Assembly: GCA_024763435.1 (NCBI GenBank)
Contig: JANTFN010000038.1
Span: 1 to 11,244, forward strand
Source of the DNA: Thermodesulfobacteriota bacterium
Lineage (GTDB): Bacteria; Desulfobacterota; S145-22
Length of the DNA: 11,244 bases
Direction: 5' to 3'
Of this stretch, positions 1 to 7,364 are shown piece after piece. A program made the position numbers and the translations under genes. The first letter of the stretch is position 1; each line of letters begins with the position of its first letter. The notes beneath the pieces are model-generated. The model saw nothing but the letters and a program-made list of their open reading frames with translations. It was not told where the DNA came from and ran no database searches.

Positions 1-22
1 TGGACATTTTTGGTGGGGTGGA

Positions 23-244
23 ATGTGGGGATTTCCGATCTTCATGCCGATTATCATGCTGATTTTTTGCCTGGTCATTATTTCCCTGATTTTCGGTCGT
101 GGCCGTTTCTGGGATTCAAGACGCAATGATGGCAAAAAGAATATCGGCGACGGCGAAACGGCGTTGGAAATTCTTAAAAAACGTTATGCCCGGGGTGAGA
201 TAACAAAAGAGGAATTTGATCATATGCGAAAGGATATTGCTTAA
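23..244 (+). CDS. SHOCT-domain small membrane protein (start probably outside window)
   Basis: A 73-residue protein with one hydrophobic segment (about residues 5-24, rich in I, L, F and M), a short charged linker, and a C-terminal helix-turn-helix of about 30 residues. That end carries the SHOCT signature: A-L-E-I-L-K-K-R-Y-A-R-G-E-I-T-K-E-E-F near residues 47-65. SHOCT modules are found at the C-termini of many small membrane proteins and are thought to mediate oligomerisation; no enzymatic role is known. The frame stays open upstream to position 2 (Gly-His-Phe-Trp-Trp-Gly-Gly before the Met) and no Shine-Dalgarno precedes the ATG at 23. Aromatic/Gly-rich N-termini are common in this family, so the true start is likely left of the window. 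The domain call is firm; the function is unknown. Confidence 0.8.
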   Translation: MWGFPIFMPIIMLIFCLVIISLIFGRGRFWDSRRNDGKKNIGDGETALEILKKRYARGEITKEEFDHMRKDIA

Positions 245-329
245 AACACTCATTTAATCCCTTCAAACAGCTCGTTTATTTTTTCCCTCTCATCAGGTAT
301 GTTGCAAGAAAAAATAAAGGATAAATTGT

Positions 330-1331
330 ATGATTCGAAAAACGCTGATGCGGATCAAGCAGTATCTCTACCTGTTTGTCGCGGTGGATTTTATCTGCGC
401 CCTCGTCGTGGGATCCCATCTGAACATGAAGTCTCTCAACATCAAACCCGTCAGTTTGATCGCGGTTTTTATCATGCTGTACCCCATGCTGACGGGCATG
501 GCCGTGGAACGAGTCAGAACGGCCGGCAAAAACTATAAACTCATTATCAGCACCCTTTTTCTTGCCTTTATCGTAGCCTCTGCCACGGCCTTTTTTATTT
601 CGAGAACCCTCCTCGCGCAGGAGCCGGATCTCGCCCTCGCCATGGTTCTGGTCGGCGCCATTCCCTGTTCCAATATGTTGATTGGCTGGGCCGGTATCGC
701 AGACGCGAGCGTGGAAGACGCTATTGTTATCGCGGTTGCCGGCCTCCTTTTATTGCCTTTACTGTCGCCGGTCCTGGTGCGGATCAGCGGAAACGCCATT
801 ATTCCCATTCCTACCCTCCGGCTTGCCGGGCACCTGCTGCTTTACATTATTCTTCCGCTTGTCCTTGGATATATCACGCGAAAACGCATTATCACTGTTA
901 AGGGAAAGCCTTATTTTATGGAACTTAAAAAGGTCTTTCCAGGCATATCCGCCACCGGTATTCTCCTCATCATCTTTTTTTCTGTTGCCAAGGTGGCCGA
1001 CATCATCCTTCATAAGCCCGTTCTTTTCCTCATCGTGGCCGCCGCCCTGTTCACCTACTATCTAATCCAGCTTGTAATAGCTATTCTTGCCGTCAAAGCC
1101 CTTCGGTTTCCCTATGAACAGGGGATTATTCTGTTGCTGGGCGCCACAGCCAGTTCTCAGGCCATCTCGCTGGCGATTGCCGCGACAATGTTCAGCAGTC
1201 TGACGGTTTTTGCCCTTTCTTTGAAACCCATGCTCCAGGTGTTCTTTATTCTGGGAGTGATATATGGCCTGGGGCCGTGGCTGAAAAAATTCTGGGGAAC
1301 TTCCGCGCAGAGGGATGGTAATTTGATATAG
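330..1331 (+). CDS. Bile acid/ACR3-type (BART superfamily) membrane transporter, substrate uncertain
   Basis: A 333-residue polytopic membrane protein with about ten hydrophobic segments, the usual size and topology of bile acid:sodium symporter (SBF) and Acr3 arsenite transporters. In the fourth or fifth segment it has A-I-P-C-S-N-M-L-I-G-W (110-120), like the Acr3 P-C motif that carries the conserved cysteine (here C113). The late-helix Acr3 motif S-N-N-F-E-L-A-I-A is replaced by S-S-Q-A-I-S-L-A-I-A (275-284), so the second key residue of Acr3, a glutamate, is absent. Arsenite export is therefore not a safe call. An AAAGGA ribosome site (316-321) lies 8 nt before the ATG. The gene lies 85 bp after the SHOCT gene and converges on the SYLF gene. 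No ars regulator or reductase is nearby. Confidence 0.8.
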   Translation: MIRKTLMRIKQYLYLFVAVDFICALVVGSHLNMKSLNIKPVSLIAVFIMLYPMLTGMAVERVRTAGKNYKLIISTLFLAFIVASATAFFISRTLLAQEPDLALAMVLVGAIPCSNMLIGWAGIADASVEDAIVIAVAGLLLLPLLSPVLVRISGNAIIPIPTLRLAGHLLLYIILPLVLGYITRKRIITVKGKPYFMELKKVFPGISATGILLIIFFSVAKVADIILHKPVLFLIVAAALFTYYLIQLVIAILAVKALRFPYEQGIILLLGATASSQAISLAIAATMFSSLTVFALSLKPMLQVFFILGVIYGLGPWLKKFWGTSAQRDGNLI

Positions 1332-1405
1332 ATTTACCTGAAAGAAACCTGCCCCCCAGAGCCCGAAAGAGCCCTCACAGGGACAGGTGTGAAACCACTT
1401 TCCGT

Positions 1406-2113
1406 CTATCTTTTGATTCTGGAAACCGTCAATCTAAGGGCGTCTGCCTTGCTGTTTTTGACGGTTCGCCTGATAAAAATATCTGATGGGCTGACACTTT
1501 TCCCATAGTATGTCTGGTTCCAGCCATCCTTGGCAGTGATAACAGAACCCTCCAGGCTTACGCCTGCGAAGGCCCCTTTGGATAAAACGAAGGAAAGAAT
1601 ATCGGTTAATTTCCCTTCGGCACCTGTCCCGACCGGCCCCGCGGCAATACCGACATCCCCGCCCAGTTTGAAGGAAGTGCTCATGAGGGCATCCAGTCCC
1701 TTCTGTGTCATAACCATCATAACGACCTCGGAGACCTTCCCACCGATCTGAAGGCCCAGGGAAAAGGATCCCATTGTGTAGAAGGCAGGATAGCTCCATT
1801 CCCCGGTTTTTTTATCCCGTGCCAGCGCCACGCCGTTTCCGCCCGAAGCGCCAATAACAAACGCCCCTTTTATCCTGTTCGGAAAAATAATAAGGGCCTC
1901 CGCCCGCTGCATATGGGTCCGGGCCCATTCCATGTTGGGGTCCGCAAGAACATGCTTTACGACCCAGGTCGCCTTGTCAATCAGTTCCTGCTGGCTGGAA
2001 TAATCGCCGCCGGCCCATCCCGTTTGAACCAGAGGAGCGACGCCAAGCAGCGCGGCCAGGGTTATCGTCAGGAAAATCCGCTTGAACAGGGGCATTCTGA
2101 TTCTCTTACTCAT
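1406..2113 (-). CDS. Exported SYLF (Ysc84/DUF500) domain protein
   Basis: A 235-residue protein. Residues 1-34 look like a Sec signal peptide: a basic start (K3, R4, R6, K11, R12), a hydrophobic core at 13-29 and a probable cut after T-G-W-A34. The mature part matches the SYLF domain: A-L-I-I-F-P, then G-A-F-V-I-G-A-S-G-G-N-G-V, then Y-T-M-G-S-F-S-L-G-L-Q-I-G, then a Gly/Ala-rich G-G-D-V-G-I-A-A-G-P-V-G stretch, and G-V-S-L-E-G near the end. The yeast relative Ysc84 binds phosphoinositides; bacterial members are periplasmic or envelope proteins of unclear role. The ATG at 2113 is preferred over an in-frame GTG at 2125, because a GGAGG box (2119-2123) sits 5 nt before the ATG and overlaps the codons a GTG start would use. 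It lies 93 bp downstream of the PaaK gene on the same strand; co-transcription is possible but unproven. Confidence 0.87.
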   Translation of the reverse strand: MSKRIRMPLFKRIFLTITLAALLGVAPLVQTGWAGGDYSSQQELIDKATWVVKHVLADPNMEWARTHMQRAEALIIFPNRIKGAFVIGASGGNGVALARDKKTGEWSYPAFYTMGSFSLGLQIGGKVSEVVMMVMTQKGLDALMSTSFKLGGDVGIAAGPVGTGAEGKLTDILSFVLSKGAFAGVSLEGSVITAKDGWNQTYYGKSVSPSDIFIRRTVKNSKADALRLTVSRIKR

Positions 2114-2206
2114 AGTTTCCTCCACAGCTTTAAGGTTTTACCATTAATTATTTTTATCATACAATTATTTAAAGGGCAATATGGCTGTTTTCCAAAAAAA
2201 GGTTTA

Positions 2207-3508
2207 CTAAGGTCGCTGATCAATAACCCTTTTCGCCTTGCCTTCGCTGCGTTCGATGACTTTGTAAGGCACGATTCTGACACGTGCTGAAAGTCCGATT
2301 GTTCCTTTAATCCGACTCTGGATTTTGGCCTCAATTTCCTTGAGTTTTGCGTCTCCAAGGGCATAGATTTCTCTTCTCGCTTCAACATCAATGGCAAGCC
2401 GGTCGAGGTATCCTTTTTTGCTGACGATAATCACATACTGCGGGCTGACCTCTGGAATTTCGAGAAGAATACTTTCAATTTGAGAGGGAAAGAGATTAAC
2501 ACCATTGACAATCAGCATGTCATCCGATCGTGCCGCAACCCGCTCCATTTTGAGCAGGGTCCGACCGCAGCCGCAAGATTCTCGGCGCAGCCGCGTTAAA
2601 TCCCGAACCCGGTAGCGAATCAGCGGCATGGCCTCTCGCTGGATCGATGTCAACACAAGTTCCCCCTCTTCTCCCATGGGCAGGGGCTCCTCCGTGACCG
2701 GGTCAATAATCTCGGCAATATAATGGTCTTCATTAATATGAAGGCCGCTTTTTTCGCTGCACCCGAAGGCCACGCCCGGCCCGCCCATTTCGGTAAGGCC
2801 ATAAGATTCCATGGCCTTGATTCCGAGCCGTTCTTCAATTTCCCGACGCATTTCTTCCGACCAGGGCTCCGCGCCGAAGACACCCACACGGAGAGAAGAA
2901 TCCCGAAGATTTATCCCCAGCTCCGAGGCCTTTTCAGCAATAGTCAGGGCATAAGAAGGCGTCGAGAAAATGACGGTTGTTCCAAAATCCTTTATCAGGA
3001 TTATCTGGCGTTCTGTCTGTCCGGACCCGGAGGGGACAACCGTCGCGCCAAGGGTTTCCGCGCCGGCCAGAAAACCCATCCCGCCGGTAAACAATCCCAT
3101 ATTGTAGGCATTCTGGCATATATCCGAGGGGCGGACGCCCGCCGCCCACAGGGTTCTTGCCATAAGCTCGCCCCATTGCAGCATGTCATTTCTGGTGTAT
3201 CCCCCGGTGATGGGTTTTCCTGTTGTTCCGGAAGAGGCGTGAATTCGGATACAGTCCTGTTTCGGTATGGAAAAAAGGCCAAAAGGGTAGTTCTCCCGCA
3301 GGTCCGATTTAATCGTGAAGGGGAGACGGGAAATATCTTCGAGGGACTGGATATCTTCCGGGGCAACCCCATATTCATCAAATTTTATGCGGTAAAAAGG
3401 GACCTTTTCGTAGACCCGCGCGACCGTCTGTTTCAGGTATTTCAGCTGCAGGGTCCGCAGGTCCGCTTCCGGCATTGATTCTGTTTTTTCGTCCCAGTAT
3501 TTTTTCAT
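2207..3508 (-). CDS. paaK: Phenylacetate-CoA ligase family protein (PaaK-like)
   Basis: A 433-residue AMP-forming ligase of the PaaK type, at the family's usual length (about 430-440). It would activate an aryl- or alkyl-carboxylate through an acyl-adenylate to its CoA ester, in the cytoplasm. Visible motifs in order: N-terminal Y-W-D-E (4-7); P-loop A-S-S-G-T-T-G-K-P (91-99); N-A-Y-N-M-G-L-F-T-G-G near 133-143; adenine-site E-S-Y-G-L-T-E-M-G-G-P-G-V (234-246); a Cys-rich S-C-G-C-G-R-T (311-317); and the C-terminal R-S-E-G-K-A-K-R-V (420-428) with the candidate catalytic lysine. Other PaaK homologues in anaerobes act on indoleacetate or benzoate-like acids, and no phenylacetate pathway genes are here, so the substrate is open. 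The ribosome site is weak (a run of G about 8 nt before the ATG). It lies 62 bp after the neighbouring acyl-CoA synthetase gene. Confidence 0.9.
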   Translation of the reverse strand: MKKYWDEKTESMPEADLRTLQLKYLKQTVARVYEKVPFYRIKFDEYGVAPEDIQSLEDISRLPFTIKSDLRENYPFGLFSIPKQDCIRIHASSGTTGKPITGGYTRNDMLQWGELMARTLWAAGVRPSDICQNAYNMGLFTGGMGFLAGAETLGATVVPSGSGQTERQIILIKDFGTTVIFSTPSYALTIAEKASELGINLRDSSLRVGVFGAEPWSEEMRREIEERLGIKAMESYGLTEMGGPGVAFGCSEKSGLHINEDHYIAEIIDPVTEEPLPMGEEGELVLTSIQREAMPLIRYRVRDLTRLRRESCGCGRTLLKMERVAARSDDMLIVNGVNLFPSQIESILLEIPEVSPQYVIIVSKKGYLDRLAIDVEARREIYALGDAKLKEIEAKIQSRIKGTIGLSARVRIVPYKVIERSEGKAKRVIDQRP

Positions 3509-3570
3509 ATCATGCCCCCGGCCATCCCTTCCCGGCCTTTCCCATAAAAACCTTATCGGTTTGCGATACG

Positions 3571-5136
3571 CTAAATTTTAAAGCTTTCCTTCATGCCGGC
3601 ATACTGTTTCCGCAATTTTGGTTTTTCTATCTTGCCGGTTGGGTTCCTTGGAACGTTGTCGAAAAAAACCTTACGCGGTCGCTTATAACGGGGAAGCTTT
3701 TCGCAGAATTCGAAGAAAGCCTCTTCGCTAAGGGTTTTTCCGGCCTTTAACTGGACAATGGCCGCAACGATTTCCCCGAGGCGTTCATCCGGAATGCCGA
3801 TAACCGCAGCGTCGCTGATAGCGGGGTGTTCATGAAGAAAATCCTCAATTTCCACCGGGAAGATGTTTTCACCGCCCGTGATAATCACATCCTTTTTCCT
3901 GTCAACCAGCCAGATAAATCCGTCTTCATCCTCCCGCGCGATATCCCCTGTCAACAGCCAGCCATCGAACAGGGTTCTGGCGGTCGCTTCGGGATTTTTG
4001 TAGTATTCCTTCATAACCCCCGGCCCTTTAATCATGAGCTCTCCAGGCTGGCCCTGTTGAACAGGCTTACGATCCAGATCCGTAACCCTGGTTTCCCAGT
4101 CAAATCCCGGGATGCCTATCGCGCCAACCTTGTGTTCGTTTCCCATGCCGAGATGGACGCACCCTGGCCCGGTGCTTTCGCTGAGGCCGTAATCCGTATC
4201 GTAATCCTGGTTTGGGAAGACCTTTTTCCATTGTTTAATCAGCGCGGGAGGAACAGGCTGGGCGCCAATGTGCATCAGACGCCACTGATCGAGGGTATAG
4301 TCATCAAGAGAAACGTCTCCGTTTTCAATGGCGATAAGAATATCCTGCGCCCACGGGACAAGCAGCCAGACGATGGTGACTTTTTCCTCGGAAACAGCCT
4401 CTAAAATCCATTGCGGCTTAATCCCTTTCAGGATAACAGCCGGCGCGCCAACAATGAAATTTCCGAACCAGTGCATCTTGGCACCCGTGTGATAGAGGGG
4501 CGGGATGAGCAGAAAGTTGTCTTCATGTTCCTGGAGGTGATGCCGGTTTTCGGTAATACAAGCCGATTCAAGATTTTTATGTGTCAACAAAATCGGTTTG
4601 GGCTGCCCTGTTGTCCCGGAGGTAAAATAAAGCCCGGCCTCATCTTCGTAGTGGAGATCAGCCTTAACAGGAGCCGCTTTTCCATCGGCAAGGACCGCCT
4701 TGAAATTTTCGGCGTTTGACGGTGTTGTTTCCCCAACGAAAAAATAGGTTTCAATTGACTCAAGGTCATCAAGAATCGCATCGACCCTTTCCGTAAACTG
4801 TTCCCCATAGATCATCGCCTTTGCCTCCGCGATTTTCGCGCAGTAGAGGATATCCTCCGAGGAAAAACGGAAATTCAAGGGAACCGCCCAGGCCCCTGTT
4901 CGCAAAATACCGAAGTAGGCCGGCAGCCATTCAAGGCAATTCATCATCAGGTGAATAACCTTATCCCCCTTTTGTATCCCCTTTTCAATCAGGGCGTTGG
5001 CAAACTTGTTGGCCTGGTCGTCAAATTCCTTCCAGGTCATTGTCTTGCGAATTCCTTTTTCAGGGTCCCGCTCAATCAGAGCAATTTCATTTCCGTACAT
5101 TCTCGCGTTTCTCTCAAGTATTTCCGTAATCAACAT
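3571..5136 (-). CDS. AMP-forming acyl-CoA synthetase (fatty acid/aryl acid-CoA ligase family)
   Basis: A 521-residue class I adenylate-forming enzyme that should convert a carboxylate, ATP and CoA to acyl-CoA, AMP and PPi. Motifs in order: P-loop F-T-S-G-T-T-G-Q-P-K (171-180); I-P-P-L-Y-H-T-G (211-218); D-Y-G-L-S-E-S-T-G-P-G (315-325); L-L-T-G-D-I-A (394-400) with the ribose-binding Asp398; hinge V-D-R-K-K-D-V-I-I-T-G-G-E-N-I-F-P (411-427); and N-P-T-G-K (498-502) with catalytic Lys502. P496 to K502 also fits the PX4GK pattern recognised by Pat-type lysine acetyltransferases. AAGGAG lies 8 nt before the ATG (complement of 5145-5150). It lies 77 bp downstream of the CoA-transferase/GNAT fusion gene and precedes the PaaK gene. 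Chain-length or ring specificity cannot be read from the sequence. Confidence 0.92.
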   Translation of the reverse strand: MLITEILERNARMYGNEIALIERDPEKGIRKTMTWKEFDDQANKFANALIEKGIQKGDKVIHLMMNCLEWLPAYFGILRTGAWAVPLNFRFSSEDILYCAKIAEAKAMIYGEQFTERVDAILDDLESIETYFFVGETTPSNAENFKAVLADGKAAPVKADLHYEDEAGLYFTSGTTGQPKPILLTHKNLESACITENRHHLQEHEDNFLLIPPLYHTGAKMHWFGNFIVGAPAVILKGIKPQWILEAVSEEKVTIVWLLVPWAQDILIAIENGDVSLDDYTLDQWRLMHIGAQPVPPALIKQWKKVFPNQDYDTDYGLSESTGPGCVHLGMGNEHKVGAIGIPGFDWETRVTDLDRKPVQQGQPGELMIKGPGVMKEYYKNPEATARTLFDGWLLTGDIAREDEDGFIWLVDRKKDVIITGGENIFPVEIEDFLHEHPAISDAAVIGIPDERLGEIVAAIVQLKAGKTLSEEAFFEFCEKLPRYKRPRKVFFDNVPRNPTGKIEKPKLRKQYAGMKESFKI

Positions 5137-5213
5137 CCTTCATTCTCCTTTTTATGACAGTTTTTCAGGTTCTTTCCGAAAGGTACCCATTTTTCAACAC
5201 ATTGCATTACCGT

Positions 5214-7169
5214 CTATTCCTGACTTTCTGTTGCGTCATTTTCTTTTGTTTCCACATCAAAATCCATTTTAACCGAGAGAATTCCACCGCCTTCCCGTAA
5301 AAATTTCGCCGCCGGATAGTGTTTTTTAAAGACATGAATCATGGGCGCGTTTTCCTCCATGACTGTGGCGGTAAAGCCCCTGTAACGATTCTCTTTCGCG
5401 ATTTTTTCAAGGCGTTTTATCAAAAAAGTTGAAATTCCCATACCCTGGAAGGTCTCCCGCACAATAAAGGCAAGCATGGCATAGTCAGGTGTTTCGGGAT
5501 CGTAGGCGTATCTTCCGATGGCGATAATTTCCTCCACCCCTTCCGTCTGAATGATTCCCACAATGGCCATATCCTTCCCATACGAGATATTTGCCCATTT
5601 CTGTGCCCTTTCGTGGGGCCATTCGCGCACATTCTGAAAAAACCGGTAATAGATCGATTTTTCCTCGAGTTTGTAAAAAAAGTTTCGGCTCATAAACTCG
5701 TCGCTGGGACGAATGGGCCTGAAATGGACTTTGGTACCATCGGAAAGGGTGTGATCCGAGGCATAGCGCTCCAGCGCCATCCAGTCTTCCTTTGAGGGCG
5801 CTATCTGGTCTTTGAAGATGTAATGGTGCCCTTTCGCCTTTTCCATGAGGGATTTTCTAAAACGTGGGTGAGCGACCTGCACCAGTTCCATCACCCTTTG
5901 ATAAATATCCTTCCCGTAAAGCTGGGCGATGCCATATTCTGTAACAACATATTTCGTATCCGCGCGTGTATTGGTAACCCCCGCCCCTTCACTCAGGTGG
6001 CTGACAATCCTGGATACGGTCCCCCCTTTTGCCGTGGAAGGAAGGGCAATAATGGGAATACCCCCTTTTGAGCGGTTTGCCCCCCGGATGAAATCAACTT
6101 GATCGCCCATGCCACTGTAAAAGGTGTATCCGAGAGAATCCGCGCAGACCTGCCCCGTAACGTCAACTTCAAGGGCGGTGCTGATGGAAACGAGGTTTTC
6201 ATTTCTGGCAATGATATTCGGATGATTGACGTATTCGGAAGGGCGAAATTCCACCATCGGGTTGTTGTTTACAAAGCGGTAGAGCTTCTCCGTTCCCATG
6301 GCAAGGGAGGTGATTATTTTCCCGGGATGGAAGTTCTTTTTCTTGTTCGTGATAACCCCTTTTTCAATCAGCTCGAGGAATCCGTCAGAAATCATCTGCG
6401 TATGGACTCCGAGGTCTTTTTTGTCTTGCAGGAAAGCGAGCACCGCATTGGGTATCTGACCAAAACCGACTTGAAGGGTTGCCCCGTCTTCAATAAGCCG
6501 TGACGCGAAATACCCGATCCGCCGCGCCGTTTCATTCAGGGCAGGGGGAATCGTCTGGTAGAGGGGTTCTTCAAAAGGAACCATCAGGTCAATTTCATCG
6601 ACGTGAATAAAACTGTCGCCCCACGTTTTCGGCATCTGCGGGTTTACCTGAGCAATCACCAGCTCGGCGTTGCTGACCGCGGATTTCGCGATATCAACAG
6701 AAACGCCGAAGCTGCAGAAACCGTGTTCATCAGGCGGCGTAACCTGAATTAACGCCGTATCGATACTGATGCGCCTTGAATCAAAAAGCGATGGAATTTC
6801 AGAAAGATAGGCGGGAACATAATTAATTTTTCCCTCTTCCGCGGCCTTGCGAAGGCTGAGACTCACAAAAAAGGCGTTGATGGAAAACCTGTTTAGAAAG
6901 TCTTCCTTATCAAGGTATTTTCCAAGCGTGAAGGGCAGGATCTGAAAAAGTTCCAAATCCCGCGCGTCCGGGTAGGTAACAAGATGCTGAAGAAGGTGTT
7001 GGGGTTCGCCGCAACCTGTTTCAATAAATATTCTGCTGCCGCGTTTTATTTTTTTCAAAGCCTGATCGGCTTTTTTGATCTTGCGCGGGAACCGGTCCTT
7101 CAGCATGGCAAAGAGAACCCCGCTGGGATCTCGGTCTGTTACGAGGGAGAATAAACTGTTTTCAACCAT
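5214..7169 (-). CDS. Acetyl-CoA hydrolase/CoA-transferase-like domain fused to GNAT acetyltransferase
   Basis: A 651-residue two-domain protein. Residues about 1-450 match the acetyl-CoA hydrolase/4-hydroxybutyrate CoA-transferase family: Q-V-T-P-P-D-E-H-G-F-C-S-F-G (142-155); CoA-loop V-G-F-G-Q-I-P-N-A-V (234-243); H-P-G-K-I (281-285); N-N-N-P-M-V-E-F (301-308); Q-V-D-F-I-R-G-A (357-364) and V-V-T-E-Y-G-I-A (408-415). Where family members have H-T-E-M this protein has H-T-Q-M (256-259), so Q258 (codon 6396-6398) replaces the expected catalytic Glu. Residues about 475-640 form a GNAT domain with the acetyl-CoA loop Q-G-M-G-I-S (575-580) and an N-A-P-M motif after the last core strand. Such fusions are known, but this pairing with a probably inactive transferase recalls Pat, where an inactive NDP-forming synthetase domain precedes a GNAT. 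First gene of the operon; only a weak purine-rich ribosome site is visible. Confidence 0.9.
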   Translation of the reverse strand: MVENSLFSLVTDRDPSGVLFAMLKDRFPRKIKKADQALKKIKRGSRIFIETGCGEPQHLLQHLVTYPDARDLELFQILPFTLGKYLDKEDFLNRFSINAFFVSLSLRKAAEEGKINYVPAYLSEIPSLFDSRRISIDTALIQVTPPDEHGFCSFGVSVDIAKSAVSNAELVIAQVNPQMPKTWGDSFIHVDEIDLMVPFEEPLYQTIPPALNETARRIGYFASRLIEDGATLQVGFGQIPNAVLAFLQDKKDLGVHTQMISDGFLELIEKGVITNKKKNFHPGKIITSLAMGTEKLYRFVNNNPMVEFRPSEYVNHPNIIARNENLVSISTALEVDVTGQVCADSLGYTFYSGMGDQVDFIRGANRSKGGIPIIALPSTAKGGTVSRIVSHLSEGAGVTNTRADTKYVVTEYGIAQLYGKDIYQRVMELVQVAHPRFRKSLMEKAKGHHYIFKDQIAPSKEDWMALERYASDHTLSDGTKVHFRPIRPSDEFMSRNFFYKLEEKSIYYRFFQNVREWPHERAQKWANISYGKDMAIVGIIQTEGVEEIIAIGRYAYDPETPDYAMLAFIVRETFQGMGISTFLIKRLEKIAKENRYRGFTATVMEENAPMIHVFKKHYPAAKFLREGGGILSVKMDFDVETKENDATESQE

Positions 7170-7268
7170 CTCTATCCATAATGGTTTAAAATTTAACTTT
7201 ATCGGGAACCTTGAATTTTTGCTCCCGAAAAACGCCCCTGAAATCTACCAAACCTGTTTTCCAAACCT

Positions 7269-7297
7269 AATTTAGGGAAAAGAGGGAACAAAGTCAA
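7269..7297 (-). promoter_or_regulatory. Sigma70-type promoter for the CoA-transferase/acyl-CoA ligase operon
   Basis: Reading the minus strand, TTGACT (complement of 7292-7297) is followed by a 17-nt spacer and TAAATT (complement of 7269-7274). Transcription would start near 7262, leaving a leader of about 93 nt before the ATG at 7169. The -35 has one mismatch to consensus and the spacing is ideal. It faces away from the promoter at 7308-7336; the two -35 boxes are 10 bp apart. Confidence 0.55.
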
Positions 7298-7307
7298 GCT
7301 ATCTTTT

Positions 7308-7336
7308 TTGACAAGTGCTCACAACTCTGTTAGGAT
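7308..7336 (+). promoter_or_regulatory. Sigma70-type promoter for the candidate selenoprotein unit
   Basis: Perfect TTGACA (7308-7313), a 17-nt spacer and TAGGAT (7331-7336). The predicted start near 7343 gives a short leader of about 22 nt, containing GAAGAGG, before the ATG at 7365. This supports the small reading frame downstream as a real gene. Confidence 0.65.
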
Positions 7337-7364
7337 TCATTTAATAAAAGGAAGAGGTAACTAA

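Noticed and set aside
1358..1374. Direct repeat AGAGCCC (two copies, 3 nt apart) between convergent genes
   Set aside because: Too short to separate from chance; surrounding bases give only an imperfect stem without a T run.
2114..2206. Possible separate promoter for the SYLF gene (TTGCCC, 17 nt, TAAAAA on the minus strand)
   Set aside because: Both boxes are poor matches in an A/T-rich spacer where such patterns arise by chance.
2723..3478. 251-codon plus-strand open frame
   Set aside because: Antisense to the PaaK-like ligase with its intact motifs; composition rich in Arg, Gly and His as expected for a shadow frame.
3826..4404. 192-codon plus-strand open frame
   Set aside because: Antisense to the acyl-CoA synthetase; no ribosome site or recognisable domain.
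7201..7227. TCGGGA/TCCCGA inverted repeat in the leader of the acyl-CoA operon
   Set aside because: Only six bp with a 15-nt loop and no T run in the transcribed direction; no known riboswitch shape.
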